Assembly: GCF_019334345.1 (NCBI RefSeq)
Contig: NZ_JAHWQX010000002.1
Location: 310,001-374,000, forward strand
Reading direction: 5' to 3'
Source: Neohoeflea coraliihabitans
Lineage (GTDB): Bacteria; Pseudomonadota; Alphaproteobacteria; Rhizobiales; Rhizobiaceae
Length of the DNA: 64,000 bases
Part shown: positions 46,161 to 56,626 of the stretch, piece after piece
Layout of the letters: each line of letters opens with the position of its first letter
Numbering within the stretch: position 1 is the first letter of the stretch
Notes under the pieces: model-generated
The model's input: the letters and a program-made list of their open reading frames with translations, nothing else
The model's database searches: none
Told to the model about the DNA's origin: nothing
Position numbers and translations under genes: made by a program

Positions 46161-46928
46161 TCATTCGGCTGTCCAGCCGCCATCGACCCGCAGCGCGGTG
46201 CCGGTCACAAGTGCGGCGGCGTCGGAGGCGAGGTAGAGCACCGCACCCATCACGTCCTCGGTTTCGCCGATGCGCCCGATCTTGATCTTTTCAGAAATCC
46301 AGGCCCGGCGCTCAGGATCGGCGAAGGTCTGTTCGGTCAGCGGCGTGCGAATGAATGTGGGGCAGACCGTGTTGACCCGAATGCCGCGCGGACCCCACTC
46401 AATGGCCATAGATTTGGTGAACCCTTCCAGGGCATGCTTGGTGGCGCAGTAAACGGCGCGATCCATGCCGCCGACATGCCCCATTTGAGAGGAGATATTG
46501 ATCAGCGACCCCGGCCGCCCCGCGGCCAGCAGGCCCTTTGCCACGGCCTGCGTGACGAAAAACGCACCGCGGAAATTAATGGCCGCGACGGCATCAAAAT
46601 CCTCCGGCGTGGTCTCGCTTGCCGGGCCGTGGCGCGCATGCCCGGCGCTGTTGACCAGCACGTCGAAGGGACCTTCCCGGTCCACCGCACCAGCGGCGGC
46701 TTCAACATCGGCGATGTCGAGTGTCATAGCGCGAGCGCGAAAACCCTTCGCGCGGAGGGACTCGACGGCAAGAGCCAGTCGGTCGGGATCGCGGGCCGCC
46801 AAAACCACGTCCGCTCCTGCGGAAGCGAGCGCGGCGGCGCAACCGAACCCCAGGCCGGAGGAACCTCCGGTCACCAAGGCGCGCTTGCCGTCAAGCCGGA
46901 AGGAAGGAGTTTGTGGAACCGGGATCAT
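46161..46928 (-). CDS. Short-chain dehydrogenase/reductase
   Basis: The 255-aa protein is a classical SDR: cofactor site [14 protein letters not shown], the catalytic Ser in INISSQMG and YCATK (Tyr, Lys), and the C-terminal [13 protein letters not shown]. The substrate is probably an alcohol of the pathway encoded by the same operon. It is the last gene of the nine-gene unit; its ATG overlaps the HisD-like stop by 4 bp. Confidence 0.9.
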   Translation of the reverse strand: MIPVPQTPSFRLDGKRALVTGGSSGLGFGCAAALASAGADVVLAARDPDRLALAVESLRAKGFRARAMTLDIADVEAAAGAVDREGPFDVLVNSAGHARHGPASETTPEDFDAVAAINFRGAFFVTQAVAKGLLAAGRPGSLINISSQMGHVGGMDRAVYCATKHALEGFTKSMAIEWGPRGIRVNTVCPTFIRTPLTEQTFADPERRAWISEKIKIGRIGETEDVMGAVLYLASDAAALVTGTALRVDGGWTAE

Positions 46929-48235
46929 TCCGCGGCCTGGCCGTATCCGACATTGCCACCGCCGTAGCGGCGAACGCGCAGATTGGCTTGTTCCGCATGG
47001 CCGACGAAGCCCTCAAGCAGGCACAAACGCGAACAATAGGCCCCGATCTCAGCTGCCGCTTCGTCGCTCTGTACTTTCTGATAGCTGTGGGTCTTCAAGA
47101 ACTTGCCAACCCAGAGACCGCCGGTATAGCGGCCGGCCTTCCTGGTCGGCAAAGTATGATTGGTGCCGATGACCTTGTCGCCGTTGGCCACGTTGGTTCG
47201 GGCGCCAAGAAAGAGCGCGCCGTAGGAATGCATATGCTCGAGAAACCAGTCGTCGCGATCGGTCATCACCTGCACATGCTCGGAAGCATAGTCATTGGCG
47301 ACTTCCAGCATCTCTTCGTGGGTGTCGCAGACGATCACCTCGCCATAGTCGGCCCAACTGACGCTCGCGGTCTCTGCCGTCGGCAGCATTTTCAGCAGGC
47401 GTTCGATCTCTGAAAGCGTAGCGACCGCGAGTCGACGTGAGTTGGTCAGCAGCACCGCCGGAGAATTATAGCCGTGCTCGGCCTGGCCGAGCAGGTCGGT
47501 GGCACAAATCTCGGCATCAACGGTCTCGTCGGCAATCACCATGGTTTCAGTTGGTCCTGCGAAGAGGTCGATTCCGACCCGACCGAAGAGCTGGCGCTTG
47601 GCCTCGGCAACGAAGGCGTTGCCCGGACCTACCAGCATATCCACGGCGTCGATTGTGTCCGTTCCGAGCGCCATGGCGCCAACGGCCTGGATCCCACCCA
47701 GCACGTAGATCTCGTCAGCCCCGCCCATGTGCATCGCCGCAACGATTGCCGGGTGCGGCGCACCCTTGACGGGCGGCGCCGACGCCAAGATCCGCGGCAC
47801 CCCGGCCACCGAGGCGGTCACGACCGACATATGCGCCGAAGCTACCATGGGAAACTTCCCGCCCGGCACATAGCAACCGACCGACTGGACCGGGATGTTC
47901 TTGTGCCCCAGAATTACACCGGGGCGGGTTTCAACCTCAATATCTGTCATCGACGCGCGTTGCGCCTCGGCGAACCGGCGGATCTGCGCCTGCGCGAACT
48001 CGATGTCGGCCATGTCACGCACCGAAACCTTCTGCATCACCGCTTCGATTTCGGATTGCGAGAGGCGGAAGGTGGCGGGCGCATAGCCGTCGAATTTTTG
48101 TGACAACTCGCGCACTGCCTCGTCGCCGCGCATCTCGATGTCCTTCAAAGTCGCTTCCACGACGGTGCGCACCTTCACGTCCTCTTCGGACCTCTCAGCT
48201 TCGAGTTTGCCGCGCTTGAGATGTTCGATTGCCAT
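46925..48235 (-). CDS. HisD-family dehydrogenase (histidinol/sulfopropanediol dehydrogenase-like)
   Basis: The 436-aa protein has the HisD fold with catalytic and zinc residues in place: [24 protein letters not shown] (Glu-His), [14 protein letters not shown] (Asp) and a C-terminal [10 protein letters not shown] (His). No other his gene is near, and the partners are a TRAP transporter, SDR and aldolase, so it is more likely a catabolic paralogue than the histidine enzyme. HpsN, which oxidises dihydroxypropane sulfonate, belongs to this group, but that assignment is only a possibility. The ATG at 48235 follows the aldolase stop by 4 bp. Confidence 0.85.
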   Translation of the reverse strand: MAIEHLKRGKLEAERSEEDVKVRTVVEATLKDIEMRGDEAVRELSQKFDGYAPATFRLSQSEIEAVMQKVSVRDMADIEFAQAQIRRFAEAQRASMTDIEVETRPGVILGHKNIPVQSVGCYVPGGKFPMVASAHMSVVTASVAGVPRILASAPPVKGAPHPAIVAAMHMGGADEIYVLGGIQAVGAMALGTDTIDAVDMLVGPGNAFVAEAKRQLFGRVGIDLFAGPTETMVIADETVDAEICATDLLGQAEHGYNSPAVLLTNSRRLAVATLSEIERLLKMLPTAETASVSWADYGEVIVCDTHEEMLEVANDYASEHVQVMTDRDDWFLEHMHSYGALFLGARTNVANGDKVIGTNHTLPTRKAGRYTGGLWVGKFLKTHSYQKVQSDEAAAEIGAYCSRLCLLEGFVGHAEQANLRVRRYGGGNVGYGQAAE

Positions 48236-48239
48236 TGTG

Positions 48240-49046
48240 CTATCCTTCCTCGATCTCGAGATGCGGCAGCGTCCTTCCGTCTCTGTCGGCGGCTGCGCTG
48301 TCGAAGCCGGCACGCAGCAACGCCGCACCGCTTTGAATCAGAGCGTGCTCGGAGCCGGTGACGGCGAAGCTGGCGCCGGCGCTCATCCAACGCGCCGCGT
48401 CCTCGCCGGGGGCGCAATAAAGTCCGGTGGCAACGTTTGGAAGCGCCAGGACACGTTGGGTCATCGTGGTCACCTCGGGGGAGTGGAAATCGTCCTCCCC
48501 TGTGGCGACAGCGAGATCGGCGCGACCGACAAATAGGGCATCGACGCCCTCGATTTCGGCGATGGCAGACGCGTTACCAACTGCTCGTGGGCTCTCGATC
48601 TGGCACATCACCGTGACTTCAGAATCGGCCTCGCGCCGATGCTGGGCAAGGCTGCGCTGTCCATAGCCGGCGGCGCGCGTGGTGCCGGCAAAGCCGCGGC
48701 CGCGCTCGTATCGTGCCGCGGCAACAACAGCCTTTGCCTGCTCCGATGTGTCGACATGGGGAACCAGAATACCGGCGGCCCCGCTGTCGAGAACCGCAAG
48801 AATGGTAGCGGGTGAACCATCCGGCACCCGAACGATAACCGGACAATCGACGGCTCGTGCGGCGAGAACGCACAGATCAATGGAAGCTCTCTCGAACGGA
48901 GCATGCTCTCCATCGAGGACAAGAAAGTCAAAGCCGCTCGCGCCGATCACCTCGATAAGATTGGGGTGCGGCGTCTTAACGAAGGTCGCCAGCAGGGGCT
49001 GCTTTCCCCGCAGCTTATCACGAAATTCTCGGTTTCTACCTGCCAT
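48240..49046 (-). CDS. HpcH/HpaI-family aldolase
   Basis: The 268-aa protein has the class II, metal-dependent aldolase pattern: [33 protein letters not shown], a shortened TRAAGYG loop and [22 protein letters not shown]. It would cleave a 2-keto-3-deoxy acid or a related beta-hydroxy acid to pyruvate/glyoxylate and an aldehyde (family knowledge). The ATG at 49046 ([12 protein letters not shown]) fits the family start better than one 18 bp upstream; either overlaps the aminotransferase gene. Confidence 0.85.
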   Translation of the reverse strand: MAGRNREFRDKLRGKQPLLATFVKTPHPNLIEVIGASGFDFLVLDGEHAPFERASIDLCVLAARAVDCPVIVRVPDGSPATILAVLDSGAAGILVPHVDTSEQAKAVVAAARYERGRGFAGTTRAAGYGQRSLAQHRREADSEVTVMCQIESPRAVGNASAIAEIEGVDALFVGRADLAVATGEDDFHSPEVTTMTQRVLALPNVATGLYCAPGEDAARWMSAGASFAVTGSEHALIQSGAALLRAGFDSAAADRDGRTLPHLEIEEG

Positions 49047-49974
49047 CGGTGACACCGTCGCCATCGTAAACCGTGGTGCACCAGTCGGAAGCCTCCTCGC
49101 CTGTTCCGCGGGCGTTGGCCTCGTAGCGAGCCCAGAGCTTGCGCGTAACCTGGCCGACCGTGCCGTCGCCGATCTCTAGCCGGTCTATGCTCGTGACTGG
49201 CGCAATCTCGACGCCGGTCCCACAAAAGAAAGCTTCGCTGGCGAAATAGAGCTCTGTCCGATCGATCGAGCGCTCCTCGGTGGGTATTCCCAGTGTCAAC
49301 GCGATGTCGAGAATTGCCTGACGGGTGATGCTCTCAAGAATGCCATCGGTCCGGGTCGGGGTGACCAATACGCCGTCACGCACCATCATCAGGCAAGAAC
49401 CTGCGCCCTCGGCTACATGTCCCTGCTGAGTCAAAAAGATCGCTTCGTCATAGCCGTTGGTCTCGGCCTCGATGCTGCCAAGGCGGGCATTGTGATAATT
49501 GGCGGCAACCTTCAGCCGGGGCGGCATGGAACTGTCGCTGATGCGGCGCCAGGATACCACGCCAGCAGCGACCGCCTTGTCCTCAATGGGCCCGGAGCCG
49601 CGACCGTAGGCGGCACACATCAGGCTGATGGGTCCGCGCGAATTGTATAGCGCGGTTCCCTCGACATAAGCAGCAAGGCGTAGATGAACATCGCTGCGTA
49701 CCTCGTTGGCGCGCAGCGTGCTTACTACTGTCTCCACCAGCTCCTCGTCGGTGTAGGACGCGTCGAAGCGCATGGCCTTAATCGTCGCATGAAAACGAGC
49801 GAGATGTTCTGGAAGTTTGACCACGTAAAGCTGTTCATGTTCGCTATTCCAATAGGCACGCAGGCCTTCGAACACGAGCGCACCGTACTTCACCGTGGGC
49901 GTGAGAACATGCACTTTCGCATCCGCATAGGGCACAAGTTCACCATTCATGGTGATGTATTTCGGTTGGTTCAT
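49036..49974 (-). CDS. Branched-chain aminotransferase-like PLP enzyme (class IV)
   Basis: The 312-aa protein matches the IlvE group: FEGLRAYWN near residue 36, the PLP-lysine region LKVAANYHNARLGSIEA and EAFFCGTGVEIAPV near the end. Class IV enzymes transaminate branched-chain or related amino acids. In this operon it may remove the amino group from a product of the HyuAB step, not serve isoleucine/valine synthesis (inference). It lies 25 bp after hyuB. Confidence 0.87.
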   Translation of the reverse strand: MNQPKYITMNGELVPYADAKVHVLTPTVKYGALVFEGLRAYWNSEHEQLYVVKLPEHLARFHATIKAMRFDASYTDEELVETVVSTLRANEVRSDVHLRLAAYVEGTALYNSRGPISLMCAAYGRGSGPIEDKAVAAGVVSWRRISDSSMPPRLKVAANYHNARLGSIEAETNGYDEAIFLTQQGHVAEGAGSCLMMVRDGVLVTPTRTDGILESITRQAILDIALTLGIPTEERSIDRTELYFASEAFFCGTGVEIAPVTSIDRLEIGDGTVGQVTRKLWARYEANARGTGEEASDWCTTVYDGDGVTDGR

Positions 49975-49999
49975 TTTTCGCTCCTGATTTTTGCCGCGA

Positions 50000-51646
50000 C
50001 TACTCGTCCTGATAGCCGTAAAATTCCTGCGCGGATTCGCGGGTTACATAGCCGTCAGCGATGTCGTCGCTGATCGCCTGCCGGTCGCGCGCGCGAGGGT
50101 CGCCATAACCACCGCCGCCGGGTAATCCCAGCACCAACCGCCGCCCCGCCGGGATGCTCTGCAGCCCCTTGGCCCTGAGACGCGTGCCATCGTCCAGATG
50201 TACCTGTCCTGCAAGGCCTTCCCTGCCGCCCTGTCGTCCGCCAGCCGGATTGTCGACCCGGTCGAACATTCCCTGGAAACGCAGGTCGGATCCGTCGGAC
50301 GCACCGATCTCCACATGCTGTCCGAGGCCTCCGCGGTAGCGACCGGGACCGCCGGAGTCTTCACGCAATTCCTTGCGGTAAAAGCGGATGGGAGCCACCG
50401 CTTCGGCGGCCTCCACGGGGATATTCTTGATGCCGCTCGGAAACGCGGTGGCCGAAAGCCCGTCCTGTCCCGGTCGTCCGCCCGTCCCGCCGGCGTTGAA
50501 CAGAAAAAGTTCCCAAGGAGCCACACCGCTGCTGCGGCGCCGCTCGCCGCGAAGATAGGGATTCCACATCATGCCGCTTTCAGCCGGGCAACCGCGGTCG
50601 AGGCATTGCTCGAGACAGCCGAACACCACGTCCGGCAGTGCGTGGCCGATGATGTGGCGAGCCGAAACCGGTGCCGGGCGCAAGGCATTGACGATTGTGC
50701 CTTCCGGGGCAACCACTTCGAAACAACTCATGGACCCGTAATTGTTGGGGATTTGCGGCGCCGCTGCGCAAAGCATTCCGTAGGTCGAATAGGCGGCGGT
50801 ATAGGTGGCGGCCACGTTGATGCCCTTGGAGCTCTGCGGCGAACTGCCGGCAAAGTCGAGGTGCAGTCCCTCTTCTCGCACCGTCAGCCGTGCCTTCAAG
50901 ACCACCGGGCTGTCATAGCCGTCAATGGTCATGGTGCTTTCGAATTCGCCCCGTTGCAAGTTGCTCAGGGCAGTGAGTGTGGCCGCTCTGGTCTGGGAGA
51001 TGATCATTTCGGCCAGTTCCTCGAGCCCAACGATCTCGAACTCCTCAAGCATGCCCGACAGCCGGCGCGCGCCTTCATGACCAGCGGCGATAATGGCTAG
51101 TATGTCGCCGCGCACCTGAAATGGCTCGCGGCTATTGGCAAGCATGATGGTCAACAGGTCGGCGTTAAGTTCGCCCTTTCGCACCAGCGGCATGATAGGG
51201 ATCAGGACACCCTCCTCGAACACGTCGTTGCCGTCGGGGCCCATACCGCGCCCCCCTACGTCGACCACGTGCACCGTGGCAGCGAACAGACCGACAGCAC
51301 GTCCCTTGTAGAAAGCGGGGGAAACGATAGTCACGTCGTGCAGGTGGCCCGAGGCGAGCCAGGGATCATTGGTGATATAGACGTCACCGGGCGCCATCTC
51401 ATCGATAGGATAGCTGCTAAGGAAATGCCGCACTGCCGTTGCCATTGTGTTGACATGGCCGGGCGTGCCGGTCACCGCTTGGGCGAGCATCCGCCCCTGG
51501 CGGTCAAAAACGCCAGCAGAAAGATCGCCCCCTTCACGCACTGCCGGACTGAAAGCCGCACGAACCATGGTTCGAGCCTGCTCCTCCACGACCGCAATCA
51601 GGCGATTCCACATAATCTGGTGGCGTATAACCTTGACGGCACTCAT
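50000..51646 (-). CDS. hyuB: Hydantoinase/oxoprolinase subunit B (HyuB)
   Basis: The 548-aa protein is the HyuB-type subunit: the N-terminal RHQIMWNRLIAVVEEQARTMVR, HVNTMATAVRHFL, GDVYITNDPWLASGHLHDV and the C-terminal glycine-rich GLPGGGGYGDPRARD. With HyuA it forms an ATP-dependent enzyme that opens hydantoin, N-methylhydantoin, 5-oxoproline or carboxylates small ketones, depending on the branch. The ATG overlaps the hyuA stop by 4 bp. Confidence 0.92.
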   Translation of the reverse strand: MSAVKVIRHQIMWNRLIAVVEEQARTMVRAAFSPAVREGGDLSAGVFDRQGRMLAQAVTGTPGHVNTMATAVRHFLSSYPIDEMAPGDVYITNDPWLASGHLHDVTIVSPAFYKGRAVGLFAATVHVVDVGGRGMGPDGNDVFEEGVLIPIMPLVRKGELNADLLTIMLANSREPFQVRGDILAIIAAGHEGARRLSGMLEEFEIVGLEELAEMIISQTRAATLTALSNLQRGEFESTMTIDGYDSPVVLKARLTVREEGLHLDFAGSSPQSSKGINVAATYTAAYSTYGMLCAAAPQIPNNYGSMSCFEVVAPEGTIVNALRPAPVSARHIIGHALPDVVFGCLEQCLDRGCPAESGMMWNPYLRGERRRSSGVAPWELFLFNAGGTGGRPGQDGLSATAFPSGIKNIPVEAAEAVAPIRFYRKELREDSGGPGRYRGGLGQHVEIGASDGSDLRFQGMFDRVDNPAGGRQGGREGLAGQVHLDDGTRLRAKGLQSIPAGRRLVLGLPGGGGYGDPRARDRQAISDDIADGYVTRESAQEFYGYQDE

Positions 51647-53727
51647 TTCGGAACTCCAATTCTCTGGCAATCTATGATTCCGAACGCACCGATGGTGGCG
51701 TTAAAACTCTCCGGAACATAGGTCGATGTTTCATCTTCAATGATGATGGCCGGGCCGCTAATTCCGGCACCTGCCGTGAGATCTGTGCGCAAATAGACAT
51801 GGCAATCCCCTGCCTGACCTGTGCGCGGATCGATCACGCGGCGTGTGCCAAGACACTGGGGCGCGCCGCCCGCCGCGACGGATGAATCCTTACTTCCGGT
51901 TGCCTGGCTGTGAGAGGTCGCGACGGTGACTGACCATGTCAGGCACTCGATTCTGCCTTCCGGAACGAGCCGTCCATAGAAGCCGATATACGCCTCCTCG
52001 AAAGCCCGGTTGAGTTCAACTGCCATATTGTCATCGCGCTCGGGCATCGCCACCTCGATCTCATGACCCTGTCCGACATAGCGCATGGACACTTTTCGCA
52101 CGACATTGAGCTCGGCTGTCCCCGCCGCCTTCCGCACGATGTCTGCCGCTTCGCCGTGTGCCTTCTCCAGCAGATTGCGTACCGCGACCTCATCGAGCTC
52201 ATCGACCAACTGATGCAGGCTTTGCACAACTTCGAACGAGATCGGCGCGCGCAGAAAGCCGATCGCCGAACCGACGCCGGCCCCCTTGGGAATCACCACC
52301 CGGTCAATACCCAGCTTCTCCGCCATCCGCAGAGCGTGAACCGGCGCTGCGCCGCCAAAAGCGATCATTGTACGGTCCGTCATGTCGTAGCCACGCTCCA
52401 CGGCGTGGACCCGCGCGGCTGAGCTCATATTTTCCTCAACCATCTCGACGACGCTGAGGGCGGCGTGTTCGGCTTCCAAGTCCAGCCGGATGCCTATCTG
52501 GGAGATCAGGCTTTCGCTGGCTTTGTCCTCGACTAGTGCCATCTTGCCGCCGGCAAAATTCTTACCGTCGAGCCGGCCGAGGATCAGGTCGGCGTCAGTG
52601 ACCGTGGGATGCGTCCCGCCGCGTCCGTAACACGCCGGCCCTGGCTCGGACCCGGCGCTCTTCGGACCAACGGTGACGCGACCCAAGGCATCAACGCCAG
52701 CAATGCTTCCGCCACCCGCGCCGATTTCAACCATCTCGATCACCGGAATGCGCAGCGGCAATCCGGATCCCTTGCGGAACCGCCACATGCGGTCCACTTC
52801 GAAATCGCGGCTGCGGTGTGGCACCCCGCCATCAATCAGGCAAAGCTTGGCCGTCGTACCGCCCATGTCGAAGGATAGGACGTCTCCCAAACCGCACCGC
52901 ACGGCAATGTCGGCAGCAAATGCTGCGCCGCCGGCGGGACCGGATTCGACCAAGCGCACCGGAAATCTCTTTGCCACGTCGATCGTGGTGAGGCCGCCTC
53001 CCGAAAGCATTAGCAACAGCGGGCAGGTAAATTCGAGGGCATTCAGCCGCGCCTGCAAGCGGTCGAGATAGCGGGCCATCAAGGGCTGCACATAGGCATT
53101 GGCGGCAGCGGTGGAGAACCGGTCGTATTCCCGCATCTCCGGCGCAACTTCGCTGGAAATGCTGAAGCTGACCTCCGGCAGGCTGTACGACAACACTTCG
53201 CGGGCGCGGCGCTCGTGCACGCCGTTGCGGTAGCTGTGCAGGAAGCCGATGGCCACGGCCTCGGCTCCAGCCTCTGCCAGCGCTTCGCCAACACGTTCGA
53301 GTTCGGCCTCGTCGAGGGGCCGGAAGACGGTGCCGTCCGCATTCATGCGCTCGGGAACGGTGAAACGCAGCCGACGTGGGATTAGAGGACGGGGCAATTC
53401 GATTGTCAGATCATACTGCTCATAGCGATCCTCGCCGCGGATTTCCAGTACATCGCGAAATCCCTCGGTCGTGACCAGAGCGGTCCGGGCGCCTTTCCGC
53501 TCAATCAATGCATTGGTAGCCAGCGTAGTGCCGTGGATGACCAGTCCAACATCTGATGGTGCGATACCTGCAGCCTCGACCACCTCGGTCAGGCCTGCGA
53601 GCACCCCCTCCTCTGGGGCGGTGTGAGTGGTCAGTTTCTTGACCGTATATCGCTCGTCTGCGACTTCGAGCGCCACATCGGTGAAGGTTCCACCGATGTC
53701 AACGCCAATGCGCGCCTTGTCTTTCAT
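51643..53727 (-). CDS. hyuA: Hydantoinase/oxoprolinase subunit A (HyuA)
   Basis: The 694-aa protein has ASKHA-type ATP-binding motifs: VDIGGTFTDVAL at residue 9, VIHGTTLATNALIERKG, LVESGPAGG and LSFDMGGTTAKLCLIDGG. It activates the substrate with ATP for the HyuB part. The substrate of this pair cannot be told from sequence. It overlaps dctM and hyuB by 4 bp each, so transport and the first catalytic step are translationally linked. Confidence 0.93.
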   Translation of the reverse strand: MKDKARIGVDIGGTFTDVALEVADERYTVKKLTTHTAPEEGVLAGLTEVVEAAGIAPSDVGLVIHGTTLATNALIERKGARTALVTTEGFRDVLEIRGEDRYEQYDLTIELPRPLIPRRLRFTVPERMNADGTVFRPLDEAELERVGEALAEAGAEAVAIGFLHSYRNGVHERRAREVLSYSLPEVSFSISSEVAPEMREYDRFSTAAANAYVQPLMARYLDRLQARLNALEFTCPLLLMLSGGGLTTIDVAKRFPVRLVESGPAGGAAFAADIAVRCGLGDVLSFDMGGTTAKLCLIDGGVPHRSRDFEVDRMWRFRKGSGLPLRIPVIEMVEIGAGGGSIAGVDALGRVTVGPKSAGSEPGPACYGRGGTHPTVTDADLILGRLDGKNFAGGKMALVEDKASESLISQIGIRLDLEAEHAALSVVEMVEENMSSAARVHAVERGYDMTDRTMIAFGGAAPVHALRMAEKLGIDRVVIPKGAGVGSAIGFLRAPISFEVVQSLHQLVDELDEVAVRNLLEKAHGEAADIVRKAAGTAELNVVRKVSMRYVGQGHEIEVAMPERDDNMAVELNRAFEEAYIGFYGRLVPEGRIECLTWSVTVATSHSQATGSKDSSVAAGGAPQCLGTRRVIDPRTGQAGDCHVYLRTDLTAGAGISGPAIIIEDETSTYVPESFNATIGAFGIIDCQRIGVPK

Positions 53728-55034
53728 AACTGCCTCAGTTGGTTCATCACGACGTCAGGCAGCCACAGAGCGATGTGCGGAAAAGCTGCAAGCAGAAATG
53801 CTGCGGCCACCATGATCAGGAGGAATGGGACGGCATCCATCGCCACGCGGCCGATGCTCTGACCGGTGAGGGACTGGATGATGAAAAGATTGAAGCCAAC
53901 CGGCGGCGTGATCTGTGCCATTTCAATCGTCACAACAACGAAGACGCCGAACCAGATCGGGTCAAACCCTGCCTGAACAATAAGCGGCAGGGTGATCGGC
54001 AGCGTCAGAACCAGCGAGGCCATACCCTCAAGGAACATGCCGAGCACAAGATAGAAGACGACCAGTGTCGCGATCAGAGCCATCGGTGAGAGATCGAGCG
54101 CGGCAATGCCGGCGGCGATGGTGCGGGGAATACCGAGATACCCCATGCCGAGCGCAAGAAAGCTCGCGCCGGCAACGATCAGGCCAATCATACTGGTCGT
54201 ACGGGCCGCTCGCAGAAAGGCCTCCGACAGGCGCCCGAAACTGAGAGACCCGGACAAAAGCGCAATGAGAAGCGCGCCAAAAACGCCCATGGCCGCAGCT
54301 TCGGTAGGGCTTGCGATCCCGCCATACATGGATCCGAGGACGCTAAGCATGAGTGCCGAGATTGGCAGCAAGTGAACCAGCGAGCGAAAGCGGTCCGACC
54401 AGCTGTAGGCTTCACTCTCACTCGGCACAAGAGCCGGATTGGCAATTGCCCGCACGCCTGTGAAGATCATGAACCCGGCGGCGATCATAAGGCCCGGAAC
54501 GACGCCGGCGAGGAATAGCCGCAGCAGCGAAACATCCGCGAGCACCGCATAAATGATCATGACGATGGAAGGCGGGATGAGAAAACCCAGCGTGCCGGCA
54601 CCGGCCAGCGTTCCGCTGATCAATGAGCGATCGTAACCGCGCCGTCCGAGTTCGGCCAGGCTGATGCGGCCGATCGTCATGGTGGTGGCTGCCGACGAGC
54701 CGGAAACGGTGGCAAAAATTGTGCAAGCCAGCACGTTAATATGCGCCAACCGCCCCGGCAACAGCGCGGCCCAGGGCGAAAGCCCGCGCATCAACTGGTC
54801 AGAGACGCGCGTGAGAAACAACACCTCCGCCATCAGAATGAACAGAGGGAGCGCCAGTAATTCGGGACTGGTCAGCGAATTCCAGACACTCTGCGACAGG
54901 ATTTTGTCGATGGGCAACGTCTTGAAGAAACTCAACCCGAGTGCGCTGACGACAAAGAGGGACAGGGATACCCATAGGCCGCTGGCAAGAATGATAAGCA
55001 GCAGCACAGCGACGACGACGGTCGGAAGGATCAT
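53724..55034 (-). CDS. TRAP transporter large permease (DctM), system 2
   Basis: The 436-aa membrane protein has the DctM hallmarks ATVSGSSAATTMTIG, LGFLIPPSIVMIIYA, SPTEAAAMGVFGAL and ITPPVGFNLFI, and about 12 hydrophobic segments. The ATG at 55034 has GGGAGGA upstream and lies one base after the dctQ stop; a longer frame would add arginine-rich residues unlike a DctM start. Not closely related in sequence to the DctM of system 1. Confidence 0.93.
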   Translation of the reverse strand: MILPTVVVAVLLLIILASGLWVSLSLFVVSALGLSFFKTLPIDKILSQSVWNSLTSPELLALPLFILMAEVLFLTRVSDQLMRGLSPWAALLPGRLAHINVLACTIFATVSGSSAATTMTIGRISLAELGRRGYDRSLISGTLAGAGTLGFLIPPSIVMIIYAVLADVSLLRLFLAGVVPGLMIAAGFMIFTGVRAIANPALVPSESEAYSWSDRFRSLVHLLPISALMLSVLGSMYGGIASPTEAAAMGVFGALLIALLSGSLSFGRLSEAFLRAARTTSMIGLIVAGASFLALGMGYLGIPRTIAAGIAALDLSPMALIATLVVFYLVLGMFLEGMASLVLTLPITLPLIVQAGFDPIWFGVFVVVTIEMAQITPPVGFNLFIIQSLTGQSIGRVAMDAVPFLLIMVAAAFLLAAFPHIALWLPDVVMNQLRQL

Positions 55035-55035
55035 C

Positions 55036-55569
55036 TCAAAGTCCTCCCGCCGGCGTCTCATGGCTTGCAGCCGGCGCATAGCCGCCGACGATCCGTGCAA
55101 AGCGCAGGATCAGTTGCAGCGCAAAGATCGCCGCACCCAGCGCCGAGGCCGTCTGAGGCAAGTAGAGCGGGATGCCGAAACCCGACCAGGACATGGTGTT
55201 GTTGCTGAACGAGGTGTACGCCAGAACGCCTACGAAATAGGCAATCCATGCCGCGACCGCGAAGCCGACAAGGGTGACGGCGGCGTCGAGCAGGCGACCC
55301 GCACGCGGACCAATCAGTTCAAACAGGGCCGATACCCGAACATGCACGTCGTGCTGGAGCGCAGAGCCGGCCGTCAAAAAGACGACGGCCGACATTAAGT
55401 AACTGCTGATCTCCCAGGTAATGTGGAGGGAGCGATTTAGCATGTTGCGGCTTACGAGTTCCGCCAGCATGAGAAGCAGCAGGACCGCCAGGCAGACAGC
55501 ACCTAGAATTCCGGCGGCGGAAACGATCCGTTCGCCGAGATTCATCCATGCAGGACGGGTCCGCGCCAT
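55036..55569 (-). CDS. TRAP transporter small permease (DctQ), system 2
   Basis: The 177-aa protein has four helices and the DctQ pattern LVSRNMLNRSLHITWEISSYLM. It is the partner of the adjacent DctM. TAGGAGC lies before the ATG. The 12-bp gap to dctP and 1-bp gap to dctM show a single operon. Confidence 0.9.
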   Translation of the reverse strand: MARTRPAWMNLGERIVSAAGILGAVCLAVLLLLMLAELVSRNMLNRSLHITWEISSYLMSAVVFLTAGSALQHDVHVRVSALFELIGPRAGRLLDAAVTLVGFAVAAWIAYFVGVLAYTSFSNNTMSWSGFGIPLYLPQTASALGAAIFALQLILRFARIVGGYAPAASHETPAGGL

Positions 55570-55581
55570 AGTCTTAAGCTC

Positions 55582-56565
55582 CTATTTACCGACTTTTTCA
55601 CGGTATTCGGAGATGGCGTCCGCGGCCCTGTCACCGGCCTGCTCGGCGAACTGGTCCCAGATCTTCTCCGATTGCTCGGCGATCTGCCCGGCCAATTCAG
55701 GCGAGACATCCGACACATCCATGCCGTTCTCACGAAGCTTCGCAAGATTGCCCTCGTCCTCCTCACGCGCCACATCCCAGAACTGAGGCTCGAGTTTCGC
55801 CGCCAGTTCAGTGATCGCCGCCTGGTCTTCTTCAGAGAGGGCGTTCCAAGAATCGAGATTAACGGTCACGACAGAGAGCGGATTGGCCCAATCGAAGCGT
55901 GTGTAATCGCTCAAAAACTCCCAGAATTTGCCGTCCACTCCGGAGGAAGAGGAGGTTGAAACGCCCTTGACGACGCCGGTGGCCAGCGACGGAACGACTT
56001 CGGCCCAGGGCAGCAGGACCGGAGCGGCGCCGAGCGCTTCGAAGAATTCCACGGCGCGAGCATTGGCTGCGCGGATCTTGTAACCGGCGAGATCGTCGAC
56101 CTGTTCGATGGGCCGGTCGGCATAGACCCCCTGTCCAGGCCAAGGCACGACGTAAAGAAGCTTCTGGTTGTTCTCCTGGAAAATCTCTTCCATCGCCGGA
56201 CGGATGGTGTCGACGAGTGTACGGGTTTCCTTGAACCCCATGGCAAGGCCAGGCATGGCACCGAGGCTGGCAAAGGGCACTTCCCCGTTCTGTTGCTCGA
56301 AGGAATATTCGGCGATCGGAACGATCCCGTCGCGTACCGAAGACAGTGCTTCAGGCCCCTTGATCCCGAGAGCGCCGCCGGAATGCACGGTGATGTTGAC
56401 TTCGCCATCGGTGACGCGCGAGACCTCCTCGGCAAATTTCTTGGCATTCTTGACGTGGAAATTCGTCTCTGGAAATGCCGATGACATGTCCCATGTCACC
56501 GCGTGGGCGGCCTGCGCCACCATCAGTGCAGCTGCCGCGGCAGTTACGTAAACCAGTTTCCTCAT
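55582..56565 (-). CDS. TRAP transporter substrate-binding protein (DctP), system 2
   Basis: The 327-aa protein has a signal peptide (AAAALMVAQAAHAVTWD) and DctP body motifs: GEVNITVHSGGALGIKG, GYKIRAANARAVEFFEALGA (with the ligand-binding Arg) and PLSVVTVNLDSW. It would bind an organic acid in the periplasm. GGGAAGAAGA precedes the ATG. It is the first gene of the nine-gene operon and lies 61 bp after the IclR gene stop, in the same direction, so the regulator may be co-transcribed or have its own promoter. Confidence 0.92.
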   Translation of the reverse strand: MRKLVYVTAAAAALMVAQAAHAVTWDMSSAFPETNFHVKNAKKFAEEVSRVTDGEVNITVHSGGALGIKGPEALSSVRDGIVPIAEYSFEQQNGEVPFASLGAMPGLAMGFKETRTLVDTIRPAMEEIFQENNQKLLYVVPWPGQGVYADRPIEQVDDLAGYKIRAANARAVEFFEALGAAPVLLPWAEVVPSLATGVVKGVSTSSSSGVDGKFWEFLSDYTRFDWANPLSVVTVNLDSWNALSEEDQAAITELAAKLEPQFWDVAREEDEGNLAKLRENGMDVSDVSPELAGQIAEQSEKIWDQFAEQAGDRAADAISEYREKVGK

Positions 56566-56626
56566 TTTCTTCTTCCCATGTTGTCGGGCGGCCGCGAGGC
56601 GCTGCCGGCCCTCGGTTGCAGACGGC

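Noticed and set aside
46925-48235. Histidine biosynthesis hisD
   Set aside because: No other his gene is nearby, and the gene is locked by overlaps into a TRAP/hydantoinase operon, so a catabolic paralogue is more likely.
49036-49974. Housekeeping ilvE
   Set aside because: Sequence fits class IV aminotransferases in general, but operon context points to a catabolic role, so no ilvE symbol was assigned.
46925-56565. Firm assignment of the operon to sulfopropanediol (hps) degradation
   Set aside because: SDR and HisD-like genes fit, but no sulfolactate lyase or dehydrogenase is present, and HyuAB and the aminotransferase would be unexplained.
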